From: Lysobacterales bacterium
GTDB lineage: Bacteria; Pseudomonadota; Gammaproteobacteria; Xanthomonadales; Marinicellaceae
DNA length: 13,303 nt
Assembly: GCA_026990095.1 (NCBI GenBank)
Contig: JALSIL010000420.1
Location: 1 to 13,303, forward strand
Direction of reading: 5' to 3'
Of this stretch, positions 7,430-13,303 are shown in pieces. The stretch's first letter is position 1; each line of letters starts with the position of its first letter. Under the pieces are notes generated by a model. That model saw only the letters and a list, made by a program, of their open reading frames with translations. It was not told the DNA's origin and made no database searches. A program made the translations under genes and the position numbers.

Positions 7430-8057
7430 CAAACGCGTTATTGCCATAGCAGGAAATATCGGTGCTGGAAAAACATCCTTAGTGGACTTTTTAACCAGCA
7501 CCTACAACATTACGCCATTTTATGAACCCAATGATGAAAATCCCTATTTGGCCGATTTTTATAAAGACATGAAACGCTGGTCATTTCATTCACAACTATA
7601 TTTTTTAAGTAATAAATTTCGTATTCACCAACAAGTAGACAATACCCAAGGCGTTGTGGTTCAAGACCGAACCATCTTTGAAGATGTTGAAATATTTGCC
7701 ACTGCCCTACACCAAATGCGTAAAATATCAAAACGTGACTGGAAAACTTACCAAGATTTCTACCACAGCATTACTGCATCTATTCGCCCTCCTGATTTAA
7801 TGATATACCTCAAATGTTCCATTCGAACCATTCGTAAACGCATTAAAATTCGTGGTCGCAAAATGGAACAAGACATTCCATTGTCTTATCTTAGGCGCTT
7901 AGATAAACTCTATGAGAATTGGATTAATAATTACACCATGAGTAAGGTCTTAGTCATCGACTCAGGCAAACTGGACTACATATGCGACTTCGTTGATCGA
8001 CTCGATGTCATGCAACAAATAGAAGAATTACTACCGAAAACACTAAAAAGGACTTAA
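7422..8057 (+). CDS. Deoxynucleoside kinase
   Basis: 211 residues, typical of bacterial dAdo/dGuo kinases of the dCK/dGK/TK2 family, which phosphorylate deoxynucleosides in the cytoplasm for nucleotide salvage. Visible: P-loop GNIGAGKT (11-18), the catalytic EP pair (35-36), QDRTIFEDVEIFA (81-93) holding the DR motif, PPDLMIYL (123-130) as the strand before the lid, and the basic lid RGRKMEQ (144-150) followed by YLRRLDKLYENW. Base specificity (dA, dG or dC) cannot be read from this. The ATG lies inside the end of the M61 gene (ATGACTAA, 8-base overlap) with no independent ribosome site, so expression is probably coupled to that gene, although no functional link is obvious. A small hairpin follows at once. 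Confidence 0.9.
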   Translation: MTNKRVIAIAGNIGAGKTSLVDFLTSTYNITPFYEPNDENPYLADFYKDMKRWSFHSQLYFLSNKFRIHQQVDNTQGVVVQDRTIFEDVEIFATALHQMRKISKRDWKTYQDFYHSITASIRPPDLMIYLKCSIRTIRKRIKIRGRKMEQDIPLSYLRRLDKLYENWINNYTMSKVLVIDSGKLDYICDFVDRLDVMQQIEELLPKTLKRT

Positions 8058-8065
8058 TTAGTCCT
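8049..8065 (+). terminator. Weak hairpin terminator after the kinase gene
   Basis: AGGACT (8049-8054) and AGTCCT (8060-8065) form a 6-base-pair stem with a 5-base loop that contains the kinase stop codon. A pyrimidine-rich ATTTCTTCT follows instead of a pure T-run, with an A-run before the stem. It separates the peptidase/kinase unit from the suf operon, but termination may be incomplete. Confidence 0.5.
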
Positions 8066-8081
8066 ATTTCTTCTCCAAAAT

Positions 8082-8098
8082 AGTACAAATTCAGTACA
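8082..8098. promoter_or_regulatory. Candidate operator: paired AGTACA repeats over the suf promoter
   Basis: AGTACAAATTCAGTACA holds two AGTACA copies with start points 11 bases apart, one helical turn, each with a GTAC core that is a palindrome. It covers the -35 region and spacer of the predicted suf promoter, the expected place for binding by the Rrf2-type regulator encoded directly downstream. It is not a good match to the IscR type 1 consensus as I remember it, so the binding protein is inferred from position only. Confidence 0.35.
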
Positions 8099-8106
8099 CT
8101 TTAAAT

Positions 8107-8112
8107 TATAAT
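8107..8112 (+). promoter_or_regulatory. -10 element of the suf operon promoter (likely leaderless start)
   Basis: A perfect TATAAT lies six bases before the ATG at 8119. With the usual distance from the -10 to +1, transcription would begin at the A of that ATG. There is no good -35 at 16-18 bases (17-base spacing gives TACAAA) and no Shine-Dalgarno sequence (AGCCCC precedes the start). A weak -35 fits a promoter that is controlled by a DNA-binding protein. Confidence 0.6.
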
Positions 8113-8118
8113 AGCCCC

Positions 8119-8565
8119 ATGTTGAAAATTTCACGCCTAACTGATTATGCAACTGCCGTTATTTTGTTTATGCAAAGTAATAATAAACTGCATTCTAGTG
8201 AAGTCATTGCTAAAAGTGTTGGGCTTGAGATACCCACGGTGAGCAAGGTTTTAAAATTACTTACTAAAGCCACGATACTTACATCTACTCGCGGTGCTGG
8301 AGGCGGTTACAAGCTCGCAAAAGAAACAAAGCAAATAACTTTGTATGATGTTATTGTCGCCATAGAAGGTGATACAGCCATTACCGAATGTACAAAAACT
8401 GATAGCTTGTGTGCGCAAGAACAAGGCTGCGATAGCAAAACAGGTTGGCAAAAAGTAAATCAACAAATAGAAAATATACTGGTTAAAATGACCATCGCTC
8501 GCATGGCTGAGTTAAATGGTGCATCAAAACCCGATATAAAATTAATGGTCAAAGATTATGTCTGA
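8119..8565 (+). CDS. sufR: Rrf2-family transcriptional regulator of the SUF operon
   Basis: 148 residues, the length of IscR-type Rrf2 proteins. The winged helix-turn-helix occupies about 1-75: MLKISRLTDYATAV at the start, the recognition helix near PTVSKVLKLL (39-48), and the wing RGAGGGYKLA (58-67). Cys91, Cys98 and Cys104 (C-x6-C-x5-C) match the cluster-binding loop of Fe-S sensing members. The gene comes first in the suf operon, as in gammaproteobacterial SUF systems with their own Rrf2 regulator, so it most likely represses or tunes suf transcription according to Fe-S or iron state. It is not related to the cyanobacterial SufR, so the symbol is used loosely. The next gene starts inside its stop (ATGTCTGA, 8-base overlap). 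The mRNA may be leaderless. Confidence 0.88.
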   Translation: MLKISRLTDYATAVILFMQSNNKLHSSEVIAKSVGLEIPTVSKVLKLLTKATILTSTRGAGGGYKLAKETKQITLYDVIVAIEGDTAITECTKTDSLCAQEQGCDSKTGWQKVNQQIENILVKMTIARMAELNGASKPDIKLMVKDYV

Positions 8566-10048
8566 ACAGATAGAAGCAATAGAACAAGAAAATGCCGAAG
8601 TACACAAACGCATTGAACAAACATACAAAGATGGATTTGTTACCGATATTGATTCGGATACTTTCCCGCCTGGTTTAAATGAAGAAGTTATTCGCGCAAT
8701 TTCGGCTAAAAAGGAAGAACCACAATGGTTGCTTGACTGGCGCTTAAAAGCTTATCGAAAATGGCTAACGATGGAGCAACCTAATTGGGCAAAGCTTAAA
8801 ATACCGCCGATTGATTTTGATGCTATTTCGTACTATTCTTCACCCAAAAGCAATGAAAACGCACCAGAAACCATTGATGATGTTGACCCTAAATTGTTAG
8901 AAACTTATGCTAAACTCGGTGTGCCTTTGCACGAGCAAGAAATATTGGCTGGTGTTAAAACCAAAAAAACTCAAGTGGCAGTTGATGTGGTATTTGATTC
9001 AGTATCTGTGACCACAACATTTAAAAAAGAACTCAAAAAAGCTGGTGTAATCTTTTGCTCGTTTTCCGAAGCGGTCAAAGATCATCCTGATTTGGTTAAA
9101 CAATATTTAGGCAAAGTTGTGCCCATTGGCGATAACTTTTTTTCCGCTCTCAATGCTGCTGTTTTTAGTGATGGTTCCTTCGTGTACATCCCCAAAAATA
9201 CCCGTTGCCCTATGGAATTATCCACTTATTTTCGCATTAATGAAATGAACACAGGACAGTTTGAACGCACATTAATTATTGCCGATGACGGGGCGGAAGT
9301 CAGTTATTTGGAAGGCTGTACCGCACCCATGCGTGATGAAAACCAATTGCACGCTGCCGTGGTTGAATTATTTATCCTTAATGATGCAAAAATAAAATAT
9401 TCCACCGTACAAAACTGGTACCCAGGTGATGAAGAAGGCAAAGGCGGGATTTTTAATTTCGTCACCAAACGTGCCGCTTGCAATGGCTACAATGCCAAAG
9501 TCTCATGGACACAAGTGGAAACAGGTTCAGCCATAACGTGGAAATACCCCAGTTGCATTTTACGTGGAGACAATTCACGTGGCGAATTTTATTCGGTTGC
9601 ATTAACCAATAATTACCAACAAGCCGATACAGGCACGAAGATGATTCATTTGGGTAAAAACACCAAAAGCACCATTATTTCCAAAGGCATATCAGCAGGC
9701 AAAAGCCACAACACTTACCGTGGATTGGTGCGGATTTCTAAAAGGGCCGAAGGTGCACGAAACCACACACAATGCGACTCGCTTTTAATCGGTAAAAACT
9801 GCGGAGCTCACACATTTCCCTACATCGAATGTGGCAACAGCACCGCCCAACTCGAACACGAAGCCACCACTTCCAAAATATCAGAAGACCAATTATTCTA
9901 CTGCAAACAAAGAGGCATCTCAGAAGAAGACGCTACCTCAATGATAGTTGATGGTTTTTGCAAAGAAGTATTCAAAGAATTACCAATGGAATTTGCCGTT
10001 GAAGCCAAGGCTTTACTTGATATCAGCTTAGAAGGAGCTGTGGGATAG
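8558..10048 (+). CDS. sufB: Fe-S cluster assembly scaffold protein SufB
   Basis: 496 residues, nearly the same length as E. coli SufB (495). With SufC and SufD it forms the SufBC2D scaffold on which Fe-S clusters are built. Conserved parts: EEPQWLLDWRLKAYRKW (53-69), LEGCTAP (251-257) with Cys254, which accepts sulfur in the E. coli protein, RNHTQCDSLLIG (401-412) with Cys406, and AQLEHEATTSKI (430-441) with His434 and Glu435 at the expected cluster/active-site region. The C-terminus SLEGAVG is the usual family ending. The start overlaps the regulator gene by 8 bases. The TAG stop falls inside the left arm of a long inverted repeat, and an AAGGAG sequence lies in its last codons at 10032-10037. 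Identification is secure. Confidence 0.97.
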   Translation: MSEQIEAIEQENAEVHKRIEQTYKDGFVTDIDSDTFPPGLNEEVIRAISAKKEEPQWLLDWRLKAYRKWLTMEQPNWAKLKIPPIDFDAISYYSSPKSNENAPETIDDVDPKLLETYAKLGVPLHEQEILAGVKTKKTQVAVDVVFDSVSVTTTFKKELKKAGVIFCSFSEAVKDHPDLVKQYLGKVVPIGDNFFSALNAAVFSDGSFVYIPKNTRCPMELSTYFRINEMNTGQFERTLIIADDGAEVSYLEGCTAPMRDENQLHAAVVELFILNDAKIKYSTVQNWYPGDEEGKGGIFNFVTKRAACNGYNAKVSWTQVETGSAITWKYPSCILRGDNSRGEFYSVALTNNYQQADTGTKMIHLGKNTKSTIISKGISAGKSHNTYRGLVRISKRAEGARNHTQCDSLLIGKNCGAHTFPYIECGNSTAQLEHEATTSKISEDQLFYCKQRGISEEDATSMIVDGFCKEVFKELPMEFAVEAKALLDISLEGAVG

Positions 10049-10143
10049 TTTTTTAAAAGGGGTCAGTACCCTTTATAAACTTATTATTTATTTAACTGTC
10101 GACAATAAAATATAAAGGGTACTGACCCCTTTTAAAAAACTAT
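10045..10143. repeat. Perfect 33-base inverted repeat between sufB and sufC (REP/BIME-like element)
   Basis: The left arm (10045-10077) and right arm (10111-10143) are exact reverse complements over 33 bases, separated by a 33-base AT-rich spacer with a TGTCGACA palindrome at 10097-10104. Each arm is itself an imperfect palindrome: AAAGGG (10056-10061) against CCCTTT (10069-10074) around GTCAGTA in the left arm, mirrored in the right. This two-palindromes-in-opposite-orientation design is that of REP doublets (BIMEs/REPINs), usually spread by an IS200-like REP-associated tyrosine transposase; the GGGGTCAGTACCC core resembles sequences I recall next to such transposases. The element includes the sufB stop and the AU of the sufC start codon. 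No U-run follows, so it is not a normal terminator. Confidence 0.9.
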
Positions 10144-10882
10144 GCTAAATATTAAAAACATACACGCCCAAGTAGGCGATAATAAAATACTTAAAGGACT
10201 AAACTTAGAGATTAAAGCTGGTGAAGTCCACGCCATTATGGGCCCCAATGGAGCAGGCAAATCCACACTCGGCAATGTGCTTGCAGGTATGGAAAAAGTC
10301 GAAGTCACACAAGGAACAATTGATTTCTTAGACAAAGACTTGCTTGAGTTAGAGATTGAGCAACGTGCTGCAGAAGGTATCTTTCTTGCATTCCAATATC
10401 CTGTTGAAATCCCAGGTGTCAATAATATGTACTTCTTGCGTGCTGCTTTAAATGCTCAACGCAAATACCGTGGCGAAAAGGAAATGAATTCATCCGAATT
10501 TCTTAAACTGGTTCGCACTAAAATCATACAAATGAATATGCGTGATGATTTGTTACGTCGCCCTGTGAACGAAGGTTTTTCAGGCGGTGAGAAAAAACGC
10601 AACGAAATATTCCAAATGAGTATTTTAGAACCCAAGCTGGCTATTTTGGATGAAACCGATTCAGGTTTGGATATTGATGCACTGAAAATTGTTGCCCAAG
10701 GCGTCAACCAATTACGCAATAAAGACCGCTCATTTATCGTCATCACCCATTACCAACGCCTGCTCGATTATATCGTGCCCGATTACGTGCATGTGCTAGC
10801 AGATGGCAAAATCGTGCGTTCAGGTGATAAGTCTTTAGCCTTAGAACTCGAAAAAACAGGTTACAGCTGGCTAGAGGATTAA
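10142..10882 (+). CDS. sufC: Fe-S cluster assembly ATPase SufC
   Basis: 246 residues, a soluble ABC-type ATPase that drives conformational change in the SufBC2D scaffold. Walker A is GPNGAGKST (34-42), the Q-loop FQYP (84-87), the SufC-type signature FSGGEKKRNE (146-155), Walker B LAILDETDSGLD (167-178), and the H-loop His203 in ITHYQR. The N-terminus MLNIKNIHAQVGDNKIL agrees with other SufC proteins, so the start is right. The ATG follows AAAAAACT with no Shine-Dalgarno sequence, because the inverted repeat fills the junction; its A and U belong to the repeat's right arm. Translation must depend on the fold of this hairpin, on coupling to sufB, or on another route. The reading frame is intact. 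Confidence 0.97.
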   Translation: MLNIKNIHAQVGDNKILKGLNLEIKAGEVHAIMGPNGAGKSTLGNVLAGMEKVEVTQGTIDFLDKDLLELEIEQRAAEGIFLAFQYPVEIPGVNNMYFLRAALNAQRKYRGEKEMNSSEFLKLVRTKIIQMNMRDDLLRRPVNEGFSGGEKKRNEIFQMSILEPKLAILDETDSGLDIDALKIVAQGVNQLRNKDRSFIVITHYQRLLDYIVPDYVHVLADGKIVRSGDKSLALELEKTGYSWLED

Positions 10883-10886
10883 AACC

Positions 10887-12032
10887 ATGTTTAAAAATCC
10901 AATAAATTTAGCCTTTGACAAGCTCACAGCTATGTTAAATGAGCCCAAATGGTTACAACAAAAGCGACGTGATGCCTTAAAAAAATTCCAACAATACGGT
11001 TTGCCCTCCCGCAAGCTGGAACTATGGAAATACAGTAACATCAAAAAACTAGAAAAGCTTGAAGAAGCCACCGATAGTGCTGATGGCAATGACTATTTCA
11101 TCTTCACCATCGAAGGTGACTTACCAAAAGATACACAAATGCAAGACATTCTGCAAGTGGATGAAAAAAACTGGAAAAACATCAAAACCGACCAACAAAC
11201 CACTTTTGTCGAACTCAACACCGCTATGCTCAACAGTGGATTTCAACTCAGCATCCCAAAAAATGCACAACTAAAACTGCATGTCCAGTACCAACAAGTT
11301 TCAAAGGATTGGCAGAATATTCGCACCGTGATTAATTTAGGCGAAAATGCCGAACTGGAGTTAACCGAAAGCTACGATTATGATTGCCGCATTAACCATG
11401 TTTCACTTATTAACTTGGCAACTGATTCACGCATCAAATTACAATCCAACAAACACTTACGAAAAACTGCTGCTTTACTGCATTTTTCACAGATTAATTG
11501 CGAACAAAACGTCAACATACAACAAGGCACAATTAACAACAACGCAGCGTTTTCTCACTGCATAACCGAAGTCAATTTTAACGGACAACACAGCAAATTT
11601 AATGCTGCTTCTGTCAATGTTGCCCACGACAATTGCCATATCAGCGAAAATATTGTCACCAACCATCAGGTGCAAAACTGCAAAAGCAATGTCCTTAAAC
11701 GCTCTTTAGCCACAGATAAAGCTTCAATTGCAATCAACGCCAAGGCGATTGTAGCCAAAGGAGCCGATGGCAGCGATGTGGCTCAAAGTCTGAAAAACAT
11801 TGTGCTCACCGATGATGCCACTATTTATTCACGCCCAGAGTTGGAAATTAACACCGATGATGTCATTGCAGCACACGGTTCGACCATTGGCGAATTGGAT
11901 GAAACCTCATTAACCTATTTGCGTTCACGCGGAATACCCAAAGAGCAAGCCAAATTTATGCTAATTGAATCATTTCTTCAAGATGCCAATATTTTTAAAA
12001 CCGAAGATTTTCTCGACAAGATAGAATTATGA
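10887..12032 (+). CDS. sufD: Fe-S cluster assembly scaffold protein SufD
   Basis: 381 residues, a paralogue of SufB and its partner in the SufBC2D complex. The N-terminal helical part carries ALKKFQQYGLPSRKLELWKYSNIK (30-53), the middle is a beta-helix core (about 105-310), and the C-terminal part has DDVIAAHGSTIGELDE (324-339), where His330 corresponds to the conserved SufD histidine at the SufB-SufD interface, followed by the helical YLRSRGIPKEQAKFMLIESFL. AGAGGA ends eight to nine bases before the ATG and overlaps the end of sufC, giving a four-base gap. The protein is shorter than E. coli SufD (423), mainly in the less conserved N-terminal half, which is common in the family. Its stop overlaps the sufS start (ATGA). 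Confidence 0.95.
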   Translation: MFKNPINLAFDKLTAMLNEPKWLQQKRRDALKKFQQYGLPSRKLELWKYSNIKKLEKLEEATDSADGNDYFIFTIEGDLPKDTQMQDILQVDEKNWKNIKTDQQTTFVELNTAMLNSGFQLSIPKNAQLKLHVQYQQVSKDWQNIRTVINLGENAELELTESYDYDCRINHVSLINLATDSRIKLQSNKHLRKTAALLHFSQINCEQNVNIQQGTINNNAAFSHCITEVNFNGQHSKFNAASVNVAHDNCHISENIVTNHQVQNCKSNVLKRSLATDKASIAINAKAIVAKGADGSDVAQSLKNIVLTDDATIYSRPELEINTDDVIAAHGSTIGELDETSLTYLRSRGIPKEQAKFMLIESFLQDANIFKTEDFLDKIEL

Positions 12033-13231
12033 AAAGATCAGATTTCCCCTGCTTAGATGTAAAAGTCCACAACAAACCATTGGTCTATTTTGACAATGCA
12101 GCCACGGCACAACGCCCACAATTGGTTATTGATGCGGTAACTCATTATTACACTAAAACCAATGCCAACGTACATCGAGGCGTGCATACATTGAGTGGCG
12201 ATGCGACCGATTTGTTTGAAGAAGCCCGAATTTCGATGGCGAAATTGATGAATTCACCTAGCGATAAAAATTTAATCTTCACCCGTGGCTCAACCGAAGG
12301 CATCAACTTAGTGGCACAAACATTCGTGCGTTCACGCATACAAAAAGGCGATGAAATCATCGTTTCAGAAATGGAACATCACTCCAATATTGTACCGTGG
12401 CAATTATTATGCGAACAAACAGGAGCAATTCTCAAAGTTTTGCCCTTTAATGACAACGGCGAATTACAAATCGAGTTGCTCAATGATTTAATTAGCGACA
12501 AAACCAAATTTCTATCCGTCGTACATGCCTCCAACTCACTGGGCACCATCAACCCAATCAAACAAATTGTTAAAATAGCCCATGCCCGAAATGTACCCGT
12601 TTTGGTCGATGGCGCACAAGCCATGCCACATATCAAGGTTGATGTTCAAAATTTAGATTGTGATTTTTACACCGTATCAGGACACAAAATGTACGGGCCA
12701 ACGGGTATTGGTGTGGTTTATGGCAAGATGCACCACTTAGAAGCCATGCCACCCTATCACGGCGGTGGCGAAATGATTAGCCATGTGACTTTTGAAAAGA
12801 CTATTTACAATGCCGTTCCTGCCAAATTTGAAGCAGGCACGCCCAACATCGCCGGAGCCATTGGACTTGGAGCCGCTGCCGATTATATACTTAAAAGTGG
12901 CATTGAAAACATCCACAGAGTCGATACCGAATTATTAAACTATGCAACCGAAAAACTATTGGAAGTTGATGGCTTAAAAATAATCGGCACAGCCAGCCAC
13001 AAAGTTTCGGTGATTTCATTCACCCTCAAGGGCGTTCATCCACATGATTTAGGCACAATTTTAGACCATTACGGCATCGCCATCCGCACAGGACATCATT
13101 GCACCATGCCCGCGATAAAACACTTTGGCGTACCTGCAACCGCACGTGCTTCTTTTGCTTTTTACAACAGCAAAGCAGAAATAGATTATTTTATCGAAAG
13201 TCTAGAAAAAGCCCGAGAGATGTTTGTATAA
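12029..13231 (+). CDS. sufS: Cysteine desulfurase SufS
   Basis: 400 residues, a PLP-dependent group II cysteine desulfurase that turns cysteine into alanine and carries the sulfur as a persulfide for SufB. Visible: YFDNAATAQRP (20-30), ANVHRGVHTLS (47-57), FTRGSTEGIN (84-93), EMEHHSNIVPW (114-124) with the cofactor-stacking histidine, VDGAQAMPH (193-201), SGHKMYGPTG (217-226) with PLP lysine Lys220, and RTGHHCTMP (353-361) with catalytic Cys358 on the short loop typical of SufS rather than IscS. It overlaps sufD by four bases (ATGA). Group II enzymes need a SufE or SufU acceptor for good activity, and none is present in the window; it may lie downstream or elsewhere. Confidence 0.97.
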   Translation: MKRSDFPCLDVKVHNKPLVYFDNAATAQRPQLVIDAVTHYYTKTNANVHRGVHTLSGDATDLFEEARISMAKLMNSPSDKNLIFTRGSTEGINLVAQTFVRSRIQKGDEIIVSEMEHHSNIVPWQLLCEQTGAILKVLPFNDNGELQIELLNDLISDKTKFLSVVHASNSLGTINPIKQIVKIAHARNVPVLVDGAQAMPHIKVDVQNLDCDFYTVSGHKMYGPTGIGVVYGKMHHLEAMPPYHGGGEMISHVTFEKTIYNAVPAKFEAGTPNIAGAIGLGAAADYILKSGIENIHRVDTELLNYATEKLLEVDGLKIIGTASHKVSVISFTLKGVHPHDLGTILDHYGIAIRTGHHCTMPAIKHFGVPATARASFAFYNSKAEIDYFIESLEKAREMFV

Positions 13232-13240
13232 TTAATCATT

Positions 13241-13257
13241 GTATGATATATTCATAC
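13241..13257. promoter_or_regulatory. Small dyad upstream of the last reading frame
   Basis: GTATGATATATTCATAC is a perfect 6-base inverted repeat (GTATGA/TCATAC) around TATAT. It lies 10 bases after the sufS stop and 21 bases before the next ATG. It is too AT-rich and lacks a T-run, so it is not a good terminator; an operator for the downstream gene is more likely. The rest of the 47-base gap has a TATAGT (13271-13276) that is too near the ATG to serve as its -10. Confidence 0.35.
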
Positions 13258-13278
13258 TAATTTAAATTGGTATAGTTT

Positions 13279-13303
13279 ATGTCAGTACAAAGAAAAACGA
13301 TTA
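13279..13303 (+). CDS. Start of an unidentified reading frame (cut by window end)
   Basis: An ATG at 13279 opens MSVQRKTI and runs off the window. It is the first plausible start after sufS, on the same strand. Only eight codons are visible, with no strong ribosome binding site, so neither identity nor the start is certain. SUF accessory genes (SufE/SufU, SufT or an A-type carrier) often occupy this place, but nothing in these residues supports one of them. Confidence 0.35.

Noticed and set aside
10084..10116. A promoter for sufC in the repeat spacer using TATAAA at 10111-10116
   Set aside because: No -35 with acceptable spacing is present, and the spacer is so AT-rich that a -10-like hexamer is expected by chance.
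10045..10143. The inverted repeat as a rho-independent terminator of sufB
   Set aside because: The right arm ends in TTTTAAAAAACTATG, with no U-run after the stem, and intact sufC, sufD and sufS follow in close operon spacing.
10132..10746. Minus-strand open frames opposite sufC
   Set aside because: They are the reverse reading of conserved ATPase motifs and have no supporting start signals.
8091..13288. Shared TCAGTAC in the suf promoter (8091), both repeat arms and the last reading frame (13282) as a common regulatory box
   Set aside because: A 7-base match with different flanks and positions, two of them inside a repeat and one inside coding sequence, is easily due to chance.

Overview
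The window is an AT-rich stretch, densely coded with short gaps and many overlapping stop/start junctions. It looks like the chromosome of a gammaproteobacterium. The best clues are a suf operon opened by an Rrf2-type regulator of the kind seen in the Xanthomonadales and relatives, an MtfA-type peptidase, and a secreted protease ending in an IF-x-x-GFE tail of the kind I recall from Lysobacter- and Marinicella-like bacteria. A Marinicella-like organism is a guess from composition and this tail, not a proven assignment.

Layout. Positions 1-3184 are on the minus strand: a DUF1800 gene, a DUF1501 gene 10 bases behind it (a common pair of exported proteins of unknown role), then the start of a fumarylacetoacetate-hydrolase-family enzyme with its own sigma70-like promoter. 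A 185-base divergent gap follows. From 3370 to the end everything is on the plus strand. First come three unrelated zinc metallopeptidases: a secreted metzincin, a membrane-anchored MtfA-like M90 peptidase overlapping it by one base, and an M61 glycyl-aminopeptidase-like enzyme with a PDZ domain. A deoxynucleoside kinase overlaps the M61 gene by 8 bases. After a small hairpin begins the iron-sulfur assembly operon sufR-like/sufB/sufC/sufD/sufS (8119-13231). At the right edge a new reading frame starts behind a small dyad and is cut by the window end.

How the genes work together. SufS takes sulfur from cysteine, SufB-SufC-SufD form the ATP-driven scaffold that builds Fe-S clusters, and the Rrf2 protein, with three cysteines able to hold a cluster, is the likely sensor of Fe-S status for the operon. 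No SufE/SufU sulfur acceptor or A-type carrier lies in the window.

The most notable structure is not a gene. A perfect 33-base inverted repeat with a 33-base spacer (10045-10143) fills the sufB-sufC junction. It contains the sufB stop codon and the first two bases of the sufC start codon. Each arm is itself an imperfect palindrome, so it resembles a REP/BIME-type mobile palindromic unit. It separates sufC from any nearby ribosome binding site, and when folded it would bring an AAGGAG sequence in the end of sufB to optimal distance from the sufC start.
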